The notes beneath the pieces are model-generated. The model was given only the letters and a program-made list of their open reading frames with translations, was not told the DNA's origin and ran no database searches. From NCBI RefSeq assembly GCF_030316765.1, contig NZ_JASZYT010000019.1, positions 28,915 through 92,914 on the forward strand: a stretch of 64,000 nucleotides of DNA, written 5' to 3'. The position numbers and the translations under genes are program-made. This document shows positions 51,860 to 61,041 of the stretch, one piece after another. The stretch is from Variovorax saccharolyticus. GTDB lineage: Bacteria > Pseudomonadota > Gammaproteobacteria > Burkholderiales > Burkholderiaceae_C. Numbering within the stretch: the stretch's first letter is position 1; each line of letters begins with the position of its first letter.

Positions 51860-53074
51860 TCAGCCCCGCGCCGAGCGCAGGCGGGTGGAGAACTCGCGCA
51901 GGCCGGCGATGCCGCTGGCCTCGGCGCGGTGGCACCAGGCAGCCAGGTCGGCCGCCAGCTGCTCGCGCGACTGCGAGGTGTTGAGCCACAGTTGGCGCAG
52001 CTCTTCGCGCATGGTGACCATCTTGTCGAGCACCGGGTGGGCGGCACGCGCCTGCACCAGGTTCGAGCGCGCAGCAGCGGGCACCTTGTCATCGTCGCGG
52101 TGCAGCCAGTTCTTGGCTGCCTTGAGCACCGACAGGTCGGCGCCCTTGGCCTTGAGCTGGTCGAGTTCGTCGCGGGTGGCACGGCGCATCTCGCGCGCAT
52201 AGCCGGCCATCACTTCGTAGCGGTTGGCGATCACGGCCTCGAGGGTCTTCTCGTTGGCCACCGGCACCACGTCGCCCAACTGCATCTTGGGCGGCAGCTT
52301 CTTGACCTTGGCCCAGCCGATCTTCTGCATCAGGCTGATGTAGACCCAGCCGATGTCGAACTCGTACTTCTTGACCGAGAACTTGGCCGAAGTCGGGTAG
52401 GTGTGGTGGTTGTTGTGCAGCTCTTCGCCGCCGATGATGATGCCCCACGGGATCAGGTTGGTGCTGGCATCGGTGGCTTCGAAGTTGCGATAGCCCCAGA
52501 AGTGGCCGATGCCGTTGACGACGCCGGCGGCCCAGAACGGGATCCAGAGCATCTGCACCGCCCACACGGTCAGGCCGAGCATGCCGAACAGCGCGACGTT
52601 GATGATCAGCATCAGGCCCACGCCCTGCCAGCTGTAGCGCGTGTACAGATTGCGTTCGATCCAGTCGTCGGGCGTGCCGTGGCCGAAACGCTCCATCGTT
52701 TCCTTGTTCTTCGATTCCTTGCGGTACAGCTCGGCGCCGCGCCACATGACTTCGTCGATGCCCTTGACCTGCGGGCTGTGGGGATCGTCCACGGTCTCGC
52801 ACTTGGCGTGGTGCTTGCGGTGGATGGCGACCCATTCCTTGGTCACCATGCCGGTGCCCAGCCACAGCCAGAAGCGGAAGAAATGCGAGGGGATCGGACC
52901 CAGATCCATGGCCCGGTGCGTCTGCGTCCGGTGCAGGAAGATCGTGACGGCCGCGATCGTGATGTGCGTGGTGACGAGCGTGTACAACACGACTTGCCAC
53001 CATGTGAGGTCCCACAAGCCGTTTCCGAGCCAGTCGATGGCCGCGCTCAGTGCGGCCGGGAACAATTCAGTCAT
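51860..53074 (-). CDS. Fatty acid delta-9 desaturase-like protein
   Basis: A 404-aa membrane desaturase, likely introducing a double bond into acyl chains. Three His boxes are present: HRTQTH (48-53), HRKHH (85-89) and HNNHH (third box in EELHNNHHTYPTSAKFSVKK). Four or so membrane segments surround them. The final 120 residues are a soluble helical extension common in Burkholderiales homologues. It provides membrane-fluidity control. Confidence 0.9.
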   Translation of the reverse strand: MTELFPAALSAAIDWLGNGLWDLTWWQVVLYTLVTTHITIAAVTIFLHRTQTHRAMDLGPIPSHFFRFWLWLGTGMVTKEWVAIHRKHHAKCETVDDPHSPQVKGIDEVMWRGAELYRKESKNKETMERFGHGTPDDWIERNLYTRYSWQGVGLMLIINVALFGMLGLTVWAVQMLWIPFWAAGVVNGIGHFWGYRNFEATDASTNLIPWGIIIGGEELHNNHHTYPTSAKFSVKKYEFDIGWVYISLMQKIGWAKVKKLPPKMQLGDVVPVANEKTLEAVIANRYEVMAGYAREMRRATRDELDQLKAKGADLSVLKAAKNWLHRDDDKVPAAARSNLVQARAAHPVLDKMVTMREELRQLWLNTSQSREQLAADLAAWCHRAEASGIAGLREFSTRLRSARG

Positions 53075-53423
53075 TTGTCGGTACTCCGGACACAGGGAGC
53101 CTCACGCTGGTCTCTGACCGCTACATCCCAGAATCTGGGGTCCCCAAAGGCAGCCGTCTCCCTTGCTTAGATGCCTTCGCTGGCGTCATGAATGCCGGCC
53201 GAACCAGCCAACCACTGTAGGTACAGGTCGACTCGAGGGAGCTTCCTCCGAAGTGAGCGCACCGCCGTTGGGCGTACCCTCCAAGGACAGCCTGGACCAG
53301 ACGCGCCGTCTCGCCCGCCCGGTCCGGTTCGTGGCCTGCCCGGAAGCTATTCATCGCGACGTTGGTTCTCGGGCGGAAGCTGGGTCCCTTTTGTCGCGCG
53401 TGCCCTGCCGCACGCCGTCTGGA
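53075..53423. other. Spacer upstream of desaturase
   Basis: About 350 bp upstream of the desaturase start and downstream of the arylsulfatase stop. The desaturase promoter presumably lies here; no other feature seen. Confidence 0.4.
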
Positions 53424-55802
53424 TCACCGCACCTCCACGGTCACTTTCTCGATCTTCCCGGTGAAGCGGCTCTTGGTGCCCGCCACGTAGTCGCCCGAGA
53501 CGGGTGTGTCATCGTCCTCGCCAACGTCGGCGCCCTCGTCGGGCGAGATGAGAAACGGAATCGTTTTTTCGATTCGGCCTTCGGCCACTTTCCGTCCGCC
53601 GACCGACAGTGAAGCGATGCCACCTTTGCCGGAACCGCCGCCGTCGTACGCGAAGTCCAGCTTGATGGTCGCCTTGCCGGGCGGGAGCGCCTCGGGCGAG
53701 GCCACCGTGTAACGTTCGAGGCCGACCCAGTTGTAGGTGTACGTGGGCCTGCCGTCCTTGAGGTACAAGCTGAAGCCGCCGAAGCGCCCTCCTTGTGCGA
53801 ACACCACCCCCTCCGCGCCGCCCTGTGGAACATCGAGCTCGGCGGTGAGCGTGCTGGAGCGGTTCTTCAGGTTGATGAACGTGTTCTCCATCATGCCCGT
53901 CATGCCGGGGTAGAGCGTGATCGACGTGCGCGGCCCCATCAGGTCAGGTCGCCCGGCGATCGCCGCATTGAAGCGCTCCACGCTGCGGTCGTCGATCGGG
54001 AGCACGTTGTACTTGGCTGCCTCTTTCATGAAAACGGCCTGCATCTGCTTGAGCTTCTCCGGCTGCTGGGCCGCAAGATCGGTGGCAAGGCTGTAATCGT
54101 TGCGCGCATCGAAGAGCTCCCACGAATCCTTGTCGAGCGTCGCACGCGCCTTGGGTTCCCATGGCGCCCTGTGCACGGTGCGCGCCATCCAGCCATCGTG
54201 GTAGATGCCGCGGTTGCCGAGGATCTCGAAATATTGCGTCGTGCGCCGGTCCTTGGCCTTCGCATCGTTGAGCGTATAGGCCATGCTGACGCCCTCGAAC
54301 GGCTTCTGGACCGTCCCGTTGACGGACCTCGGGAATGGCAGATGTGCCGCATCCAGCACCGTCGGCGCGAGATCGGTGATGTACTGCCATTGAGAGCGAA
54401 TCTCTCCCTTCGCCTTGATCCCTTTGGGCCAGTGCACGACCATGCCGGTCTTGGTGCCGCCGTAGTCGCCCGCCACCTGCTTCGACCAGGCGAATGGGGC
54501 GTCGCCGGCGATGGCCCAGCCCGCGGCATAGTGCGGGTAAGTTTCCGGTCCGCCCCACTTGTCGAGGTTCTTCAACTGGTCTTCAACGGCCTCCGGAACA
54601 CCATTGAAGAAGGTGAGTTCATTGAACAGGCCCGTTGCTCCCCCTTCGGCGCTCGCGCCGTTGTCTCCAGCGACATAGATGAACAGCGTGTTGTCCATCG
54701 CGCCCAGGTCCTCGATCGCCTTCACCAGGCGACCGATCTCGTGGTCGGCCTGTTCGGCAAATCCGGCGAAGACTTCCATCTGCCGCGCGAACAGACGTCG
54801 CTCGTCGGCCGTCAGCTTGTCCCAATCCTTGATGCCGGCCGGCTTGGGCGCGAGCTTCGTCCCAGCCGGCACGATGCCGAGCTTGATCTGCCGAGCCAGC
54901 GCATCCTCGCGGTACTTGTCCCAGCCCGCATCGAACTTGCCTTTGTACTTGTCGGCCCATTCCTTCGGCACATGGTGCGGCGCGTGGGTGGCGCCGGGGG
55001 CGAAGTACATGAAGAACGGCCGCCCGGGCGTCATCGACTGCTGGAACCGTGTCCACGCGATCGCCTGGTTCGTCATGTCGGTCATGAAGTGGTAGTTCGG
55101 ATCTGCGGGCAACTCGACCCGAGCCACCCCGTCGTACAAGAGCGGCGACCATTGGTTGGTCTCTCCGCCCAGGAAGCCGTAGAACTTCTCGAATCCCGAC
55201 TGGGTGGGCCAGGTCGTGTAGGGCCCGGAGATGCTGGTTTCCCAGGCCGGCGTCAGATGCCACTTGCCGAATGCAGCCGTGTTGTAGCCGTTCAGGCGCA
55301 ACATCTCCGGCAGCGGCGCGACGCTCGCCGGACGGATGCCGGTGTTGCCCTCGAACGCGGTGGCGATTTCCTGCACGGCGCCGGTGTTGTTGGTGTGGTG
55401 GTTGCGACCGGTGATCAACGCCGCCCGCGAGGGCGAGCACAACGCAGCGACGTGCATGTTGTTGTACCGCAGGCCGTTGGCGGCCAGCCGGTCGAGCGTC
55501 GGCATGGCAATCGCACCGCCGAAGGTGCTCGGATGCGCAAAGCCCATGTCGTCGAGCAGCACGATCACGACGTTCGGCGCGCCCTTCGGTGCCTTCACCT
55601 CGAAACGGGGCGGCGCTTTCGCGTTGCGCACGTCGAGTTCGATGACGGGTGTTCGCCTTGGCTCGGCGATCGGCAGGATGGTCCGGTCGGGCGCGGCCGG
55701 CGCGGGCCTGTTCTGTGCCCCTGTGTCGCCTGCATAGCCGATGCCGAGCGCGAGCGTGAGCGCGGTCAACGCGCAATGGAGCCTTTCGATCGACCTTTCC
55801 AT
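53424..55802 (-). CDS. Exported arylsulfatase
   Basis: A 792-aa type I sulfatase. CSPSR at 122-126 is the formylglycine site (CxPSR; Cys122 modified by a maturase). LLDDMGFAHPSTFGG (83-97) supplies metal ligands, and GKWHL is a further conserved motif. A signal peptide-like start (MERSIERLHCALTALTLALGIGYAGDTGAQ) indicates export. The C-terminal 170 residues form a separate beta domain (VVFAQGGRFGGFSLYLKDGRPTYTYNWVG). The ATG at 55802 follows GGAGGAAAG. It shares a divergent promoter region with a response regulator gene. Confidence 0.9.
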   Translation of the reverse strand: MERSIERLHCALTALTLALGIGYAGDTGAQNRPAPAAPDRTILPIAEPRRTPVIELDVRNAKAPPRFEVKAPKGAPNVVIVLLDDMGFAHPSTFGGAIAMPTLDRLAANGLRYNNMHVAALCSPSRAALITGRNHHTNNTGAVQEIATAFEGNTGIRPASVAPLPEMLRLNGYNTAAFGKWHLTPAWETSISGPYTTWPTQSGFEKFYGFLGGETNQWSPLLYDGVARVELPADPNYHFMTDMTNQAIAWTRFQQSMTPGRPFFMYFAPGATHAPHHVPKEWADKYKGKFDAGWDKYREDALARQIKLGIVPAGTKLAPKPAGIKDWDKLTADERRLFARQMEVFAGFAEQADHEIGRLVKAIEDLGAMDNTLFIYVAGDNGASAEGGATGLFNELTFFNGVPEAVEDQLKNLDKWGGPETYPHYAAGWAIAGDAPFAWSKQVAGDYGGTKTGMVVHWPKGIKAKGEIRSQWQYITDLAPTVLDAAHLPFPRSVNGTVQKPFEGVSMAYTLNDAKAKDRRTTQYFEILGNRGIYHDGWMARTVHRAPWEPKARATLDKDSWELFDARNDYSLATDLAAQQPEKLKQMQAVFMKEAAKYNVLPIDDRSVERFNAAIAGRPDLMGPRTSITLYPGMTGMMENTFINLKNRSSTLTAELDVPQGGAEGVVFAQGGRFGGFSLYLKDGRPTYTYNWVGLERYTVASPEALPPGKATIKLDFAYDGGGSGKGGIASLSVGGRKVAEGRIEKTIPFLISPDEGADVGEDDDTPVSGDYVAGTKSRFTGKIEKVTVEVR

Positions 55803-55990
55803 GGTGCTTTCCTCCTGTTTCGTTTGCCTCTTCAGAAGGCGGCTGGCACGGCATCTCGAAAGAGCCTTTGCGCACGAACGCCGCGCCCGGGGCGCGGGCG
55901 CAGCCCGCGCGGTAGACGCCGTTCGCACAGACCACGCGCGGGGGCCGCGACGACGACGACGCGAGACTATTCCCAATTTCCTGCCGGCGC

Positions 55991-56014
55991 ACCTTCCCTT
56001 TGGGGCAGTAGACG
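55991..56014. promoter_or_regulatory. Shared 24-bp regulatory motif, copy 1
   Basis: ACCTTCCCTT followed by TGGGGCAGTAGACG. This matches copy 2 at 59251-59274 at 22 of 24 positions. The core CCCTTTGGG is a dyad. The copy is 35 bp before the response regulator ATG and about 190 bp before the arylsulfatase ATG. It is a candidate binding site for the adjacent FixJ-type regulator. Confidence 0.6.
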
Positions 56015-56048
56015 TGGGCGGGAAAGGCCCCCATAGTGTCCGGACCCC

Positions 56049-56432
56049 ATGTCCACCGGTTCGCATCTCTGCGTCGCGGTCGTCGATGACGACACCAGCG
56101 TTGCCCGTTCGCTCGGCCGGTTGCTGAGAGCCTCAGGCATGCAGCCGATCACCTACGCGTCGGCAGAAGAGTTTCTAGCCGACACCGAGCGCCCCCGCTT
56201 CGACTGCCTGGTGCTCGACATCCAGCTCGGGGGCATGTCCGGACTGGACCTGGCCAAGCACCTGCCTTCCCTCGGACCTGTGGCGCCCTTCATCATCATC
56301 ACCGCGCACGACGACGACGAGAGTCGTGGCACCGCCGAAAACCTCGGCGCGTTCGCGTACTTCCGCAAGAGCGACGCAGGCTCCGCCGTGCTCGACGCCA
56401 TCCGCCGCGCCGCGGCGACCGGAACGCGGTGA
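56049..56432 (+). CDS. Single-domain response regulator
   Basis: A 127-aa receiver domain without output. AVVDDDTSVARSLGRLL is the acidic pocket, CLVLDIQLGGMSGLDLA holds the phospho-Asp, and IITAHDDDESR has the conserved Thr. The usual late Lys is present (YFRKSDAG). It may act as a phosphate sink or connector. It converges with the fixJ-like gene, and its promoter carries the 24-bp motif. Confidence 0.85.
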   Translation: MSTGSHLCVAVVDDDTSVARSLGRLLRASGMQPITYASAEEFLADTERPRFDCLVLDIQLGGMSGLDLAKHLPSLGPVAPFIIITAHDDDESRGTAENLGAFAYFRKSDAGSAVLDAIRRAAATGTR

Positions 56433-56454
56433 TCTTCGGCTCCAGCAACATCTG

Positions 56455-57111
56455 CTACAAGCTCGTTGCGCCACCTTGGTCCGGTGGCGCGTCCTGGCGC
56501 CAGACTCCGACCCCTTGCGCCAGCTGGGTGAGTTCCGCGATCGAGCCCACGCTGCATTTCGTCATGATGGCGCGGCGATGCAGCTTGACGGTGCGCTCGT
56601 GGATACCGAGGTCACCTGCGATCTGCTTGTTGAGGCGGCCGCGCAGCAGTTCGGCGAGCACCTGTAGCTCGCGCGCGGAAAGGGCCGCGAAGCGCTGCTG
56701 AACCGCTCTGTGGCGCTCGCGCTCCAGGCGCTCACGCTGGCCACGCGCAAGGGCCCGGCGCACGGCATCGAGCAGGGCCTCCTTCGGCGCGCGCTTCTCC
56801 AGGAAGTCTTCGGCCCCGTTGCGCATGGCTTGCACCGTGCTCGCAATGTCACCCCGGCCTGTCAGAAACACGATCGGCACTGGATTCCGGGTGCGTGCGA
56901 TGGCGGCCTGAAGCTCCAGCCCGTTCATGCCCGGCATCAGCAGATCGGCGACCAGACAGCCGGCTTGCAAGCTGTCGCACTGCGCAAGCAATGCGCCAGG
57001 CGAGTCGAAGGCCACGACCTCGAATCCGCTCGCGCGAAGGAGCCGCGTGGCGGCTGCGAGGAACGAGGCGTCGTCATCCACGATGCAGACGCGCGTTGGC
57101 GCAGTGTTCAT
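56455..57111 (-). CDS. FixJ-type response regulator
   Basis: A 218-aa NarL/FixJ-type regulator. The receiver domain holds phospho-Asp in VADLLMPGMNG and Thr in VFLTGRGD. The C-terminal LuxR-type helix-turn-helix is LSARELQVLAELLRGRLNKQIAGDLGIHERTVKLHRR. It overlaps the kinase gene by 4 bp (57108-57111), so the two form a pair. It is likely to bind the 24-bp motif at 55991 and 59251. Confidence 0.9.
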   Translation of the reverse strand: MNTAPTRVCIVDDDASFLAAATRLLRASGFEVVAFDSPGALLAQCDSLQAGCLVADLLMPGMNGLELQAAIARTRNPVPIVFLTGRGDIASTVQAMRNGAEDFLEKRAPKEALLDAVRRALARGQRERLERERHRAVQQRFAALSARELQVLAELLRGRLNKQIAGDLGIHERTVKLHRRAIMTKCSVGSIAELTQLAQGVGVWRQDAPPDQGGATSL

Positions 57112-58925
57112 GCTGGACCCGTCAGCGGCAAGGTGAAGCGCAGGCACGCGCCGTTCGCATCGGCGCCGTTGCGGTCGGCCCACAGCCGACCACCATGCGC
57201 TTCGATCAAGCTGCGCGAAATCGACAGACCCATGCCCATGCCACACGCCTTGGTGGTGAAAAACGACTCGAAGATGAGGTCGATCCGGGACGCCGGGATG
57301 CCCGGCCCGCTGTCGCACACGGCGACCTCAACCGACTGCGCATCGCGGAGACTTGCCTTGACCACGATCTTGCGATGCCGGGCGGCAGCTTCGTCGATTG
57401 CATCCATGCCGTTCGAGATGAGGTTCAGGAGCACCTGCTGCAGATGCACCCGATCGCCCACCACCTGAGGGAGATCCTCTGGCGCCTCGACCACCAGCCG
57501 CACATGACGCGCCGCAGCGTCGGGTCGCACGAGTGCCGCGACTTCGACCAGCAGTGCGTCTACAGAGAGCGGCCGCCGCTCGATGTCATTGCGCCGAAGC
57601 ATGGAGCGCATGCGGTCGATGACCGCGCCGGCGCGCTGGTCGTCGTGAACGATGTCCTGGACGATCGCACGAAGCTCGTCCCGGTCGGGGTGGTTGGCGT
57701 CGAGCAGAAGGGTGGCCGCCTCCGCATTGCGCAGTATTGCACCGAGCGGCTGGTTGATCTCGTGGGCCAGGGCAGCGGCGAGTTGCCCCATCACCGATAC
57801 ACGGCCGGCATGCGCGATCTCGTGCCGCAGGCGCAGCATCTCCTGCTCGCCCTCCTTGCGTCGGGTGATGTCGCCGCAAGCTCCGCGGGCCCGCACCGGC
57901 TTTCCGGCCTCGAACTCGAACCGCCCCTGAGCCGACAGCCAGCGAATGCCGCCCTCTGGCAGATTGACGCGGAATTCTGCCTGGTATCGATCCTTGACCG
58001 GCTCCGAAAGCTTGCGACCGACTGCATCCCGGTCGTCCGCGTGCACCCTGAGCAGCAGCGCGTGGAGGTCGATCGTCTCCGTGGCCGCAAATCCGAACAG
58101 GGTGCGCGTATTGGGGCTTGCCCAGAACGTGCCATGCTCGATATCCCGCATCCATATGCCGAGATTCGCGGCCTCCGCAGCGAGTGTCATCCGCTCTTCA
58201 CTTTCGCGCAGGTCCTTGACCAGTCGGGCCGCATTGAGCACGTTGCGGCTCAGTTGATAGGCCATGGCGACCACGACGCCGAGCGAGAAGATGCTGATCG
58301 TGATGGGTATCGGTGCGGCCCCCCAAAAGATCAACATGACCTGGACAATCCCGGCCAGAGAAAAGAATATCGAGGCCCCGCCGATTGCCAGCGCGGCCGT
58401 CTTGTCGCCGCGCCGCCAGGCCGAGAGGCTGGCATCGGCAATGAAGACCACCAGGAGGAAGTTTGCGGCTTGACCCAGGAGCATCCATGGATTGGGACTC
58501 CCGACAGGGATCGAGACGGTTTCGCCGAGGAACGAGATGCCGCGCACGGAGCCGATGTCGGTGTAGTTGAGGGCTACGCCGGTCAGGAAGTTGGGAATCA
58601 GTGAGGCCGTTCTCAAACCGCCGACCAGCCATGCGAGCCAAGGCCGGCCGGCCTTGAAATAGGTTTGCACGAAGCCGATGAACGAGACGGTGAGCACCCA
58701 GACTGCGACATGCCCCGAGCGCAGGGCGGCCGCATACTTCGCGGGGGTCTGCGCGTGCATCATTGCGAGTTCGCAAAACGCCAGTGCCGCAGTGGCCATG
58801 GCCAGCATGGAAAAGAAGAGGCTGGGCCGGGCCGTGCGATCCTTGACCCACACCGGGAAGTGCACGGCGGCCAGCGTCAGGCAGGCGGCTGCGACCATGG
58901 CCCATACAGCGGTCACCCAGCTCAT
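57108..58925 (-). CDS. FixL-type hybrid membrane sensor kinase
   Basis: A 605-aa histidine kinase. The first 225 residues carry six or seven membrane segments. A PAS-type domain follows (LGIWMRDIEHGTFWASPNTRTLFGF, DDRDAVGRKLSEPVKDRYQAEFR). The His site is in LAAALAHEINQPLGAILRNAE, and the ATPase domain has N-box LLNLISNGMDAID and G-boxes DSGPGIP and GMGMGLSISR. The signal is unknown. It is paired with the FixJ-type regulator. Confidence 0.9.
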   Translation of the reverse strand: MSWVTAVWAMVAAACLTLAAVHFPVWVKDRTARPSLFFSMLAMATAALAFCELAMMHAQTPAKYAAALRSGHVAVWVLTVSFIGFVQTYFKAGRPWLAWLVGGLRTASLIPNFLTGVALNYTDIGSVRGISFLGETVSIPVGSPNPWMLLGQAANFLLVVFIADASLSAWRRGDKTAALAIGGASIFFSLAGIVQVMLIFWGAAPIPITISIFSLGVVVAMAYQLSRNVLNAARLVKDLRESEERMTLAAEAANLGIWMRDIEHGTFWASPNTRTLFGFAATETIDLHALLLRVHADDRDAVGRKLSEPVKDRYQAEFRVNLPEGGIRWLSAQGRFEFEAGKPVRARGACGDITRRKEGEQEMLRLRHEIAHAGRVSVMGQLAAALAHEINQPLGAILRNAEAATLLLDANHPDRDELRAIVQDIVHDDQRAGAVIDRMRSMLRRNDIERRPLSVDALLVEVAALVRPDAAARHVRLVVEAPEDLPQVVGDRVHLQQVLLNLISNGMDAIDEAAARHRKIVVKASLRDAQSVEVAVCDSGPGIPASRIDLIFESFFTTKACGMGMGLSISRSLIEAHGGRLWADRNGADANGACLRFTLPLTGPA

Positions 58926-59448
58926 TCGTCCTCCTGAGGTTGACCGGACGGATTTTGACCCAGGACCGAGTTGTGCATCAGCCTGCTCGAGCTTTCATTC
59001 GCGCTGCTCGCACACGAAACGCAGGCGAAGCAGAATTCCCCCCCTCGCAAGGCCAGACCGTTGACGCCGAGAGAGCGACGTGACCGCTTGCCACGCCCGG
59101 GCCGTGCAACAGAGCGGCCTTGATCCTGCCAGTCCCCCGGCGGCCTCTCGCCAAGGCGTGAGTTCGAACGGCACAGGGCGTTGGGTCTGGTGTTGAGTCA
59201 CGACGGCGCGACGATGACACGACGGCAAGGAAGGACAGCATGCGCTGCACACCTTCCCTTTTGGGCAGTTGACGGTGATCGTCCCGGAGGCCACAGTACA
59301 TCCGGGCTTTGGGTCCACGCAGCGTGCACGAGCCAACATCGCCAGCGCCACGCCAACGCCATCGCCCATGGAATCCGACGACGGCAGACGCAGCGAATCC
59401 TTGCGTCTTGGGGGCCGGCGCACCTCATCCTCAAGTGGAGCATCCGAA
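58926..59448. other. Divergent region upstream of kinase gene and glycine-zipper gene
   Basis: About 520 bp. It carries copy 2 of the 24-bp motif (59251-59274), about 175 bp before the glycine-zipper ATG and 325 bp before the kinase ATG. No other gene recognised. Confidence 0.5.
59251..59274. promoter_or_regulatory. Shared 24-bp regulatory motif, copy 2
   Basis: ACCTTCCCTT followed by TTGGGCAGTTGACG. It differs from copy 1 only at two positions. It is in the same orientation, toward the glycine-zipper gene, and 3.26 kb from copy 1. Both flank the FixJ/FixL pair. Confidence 0.6.
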
Positions 59449-59913
59449 ATGACGCAACGAAGCGCGTGTTGGTTGGCATTGGCAGCCTTGTTGATCTCCG
59501 AAGCAAGCGCACAGCAGTTCGTGTACCCCTCCAAGGGACAGACACCCCAACAGCAGAAGAGCGACGAGGCCGCCTGTTACTCGTGGGCTGTCAAGCAGTC
59601 GGGCTTTGATCCAGCCAAGCCACCTGCGCCCCCACCGGCGGCCAAGCCACCCACCACGGCGACGGGGACGACCCCCGGTGCCGGTGCTCGCGGTGCAGTA
59701 CGAGGCGCGGTCGTCGGTGAGGTCGCCGGCGGGAATGCCAGTGCCGGGGCAGCGGCGGGCGCGATGGCCGCCCGCGGGCAGAGCCGCAGACAGAACGTGG
59801 CCGCTGCGAACTCGGCCCAACAGCAGCAGTCAGCAGCGACGCAGCAAAAGCAGGCGTCCTTTGCCAAGGCCCGCGCCGCCTGCCTCGAGGGTCGTGGCTA
59901 CACGGTCAAGTAG
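59449..59913 (+). CDS. Exported glycine-zipper protein
   Basis: A 154-aa protein with signal MTQRSACWLALAALLISEASAQ. A Pro/Ala linker is followed by a glycine-zipper (GAGARGAVRGAVVGEVAGG then NASAGAAAGAMAARGQSRR), typical of YMGG-like envelope proteins that insert in or decorate the outer membrane. The N-terminal FVYPSKGQTPQQQKSDEAACYSWAVKQSGFDP is conserved in this family. GTGGAG lies 9 bases before the ATG. The C-terminus has ARAACLEGRGYTVK. Confidence 0.8.
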   Translation: MTQRSACWLALAALLISEASAQQFVYPSKGQTPQQQKSDEAACYSWAVKQSGFDPAKPPAPPPAAKPPTTATGTTPGAGARGAVRGAVVGEVAGGNASAGAAAGAMAARGQSRRQNVAAANSAQQQQSAATQQKQASFAKARAACLEGRGYTVK

Positions 59914-60030
59914 TGCCTGGACCAGCCGCAGCCGCGCGACTTTGCGGACTTTGGTCCCGGCCGCAGCCTGCCGCTTGACACGAACGCCGCGGCGGAGGTC
60001 CGGACGGTGTTCCTTCGAAACGTTGCGACC

Positions 60031-60312
60031 TCACGCGCGTGGGCTGATCGCGTCCTTCAAGGCCTTGCCGGCGGTGAACTTCACCGCCTTGCTCGCCTTG
60101 ATCGTCATTGGCTCTCCCGTCGACGGATTCCGGCCGGCTCGCTCCGCCCGGTTCGAGATCGAGAAGTTGCCAAAGCCGATCAGCTGCACGGCCTCGCCTT
60201 TGGCGAGGGTTTCGCTCATGTGCTCCAGCGCGCATTCAATGGCGCGCATGGCATCTGCCTTGGAGAGATTGGTGTTCGCGGCGATAGCAGCGACGAGTTC
60301 GGTCTTGTTCAC
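60031..60312 (-). CDS. HU-family nucleoid protein
   Basis: A 93-aa histone-like protein: MNKTELVAAIAANTNLSKADAMRAIE, IGFGNFSISNRAERAGRNPSTGEPMTIKAS, VKFTAGKALKDAI. All HU landmarks, including the GRNPxTGE arm, are present. It bends and protects DNA. Many mobile elements carry their own HU. It stands alone, convergent with the glycine-zipper gene. Confidence 0.95.
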   Translation of the reverse strand: MNKTELVAAIAANTNLSKADAMRAIECALEHMSETLAKGEAVQLIGFGNFSISNRAERAGRNPSTGEPMTIKASKAVKFTAGKALKDAISPRA

Positions 60313-61041
60313 AGCGGGGAACCCTTTCAGTCAGCGTTGGATGGCGCGCACCCGGCGGCGGGCGTACGGGTGGCGCAGAGGGCAACGCAACGTACTGCCG
60401 CCAGTCGATCAGCTCGGAACCCTGATTGTGCACATACGCGAGGGCCGCGCGGGCGACCGGATGGCCCGCGGTCACAGTGGTGTGGCAGCACGCGGCTTGC
60501 GTCTCCCAGGCCGTGCGAAGGCGACTGCCGCGCCCTGCGCGACGCCACACGTCGTCGTCGCCGACGTCGCCTCTCTCAGCCGATTCCGGATGCGTCTGGC
60601 AGGGGGTCCTCCACGGCGGTTCTGCGGCAATTGCCGCCGCCAGCGCCGACGAGTTGCTCGCATCTGCCAAGGGGCGCGTTTCATGTTCCCTTGAATGCAG
60701 GCGAGAGGGCGCGATGCCGCTGCCGACAGGCGCGCAGAAGTTGGGCGCTTGCATGGAGGAGCGGTGCGGCGGTCTTGCCTGGCCAGAGTTCAGGCTCCGC
60801 TGGCGAGAGCCGTCAGCCTGCTACTGCATCGAAGCCGCGGAACTTGTCCCCGTTCCTGGAGTCTTACGAACTACGTCGTCGAGAATGGTTATCGTCTGCT
60901 CCCACGAGGCCTCTCGGCCACGATGCGTACGGGAACGCACCGGCGCAGAGTGCAGAATGTGAGATGGTCAGGAATTCGTGAACATGCACGGGACACCGGC
61001 TTTCCCCAGTTAGACGCTTCGACGTTGTCGAGCCCGGGGCC
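60313..61041. other. Gene-free region
   Basis: About 730 bp with open but low-quality frames on both strands. No repeat or recognisable remnant. The HU promoter should be at its left end. Confidence 0.45.

Noticed and set aside
51036..51989. 317-aa minus-strand frame
   Set aside because: Only a short internal stretch looks protein-like, and the frame overlaps the end of the desaturase gene. At best it is a remnant.
60426..60962. 178-aa frame between HU and the second kinase
   Set aside because: Random composition, and several competing frames of the same length.
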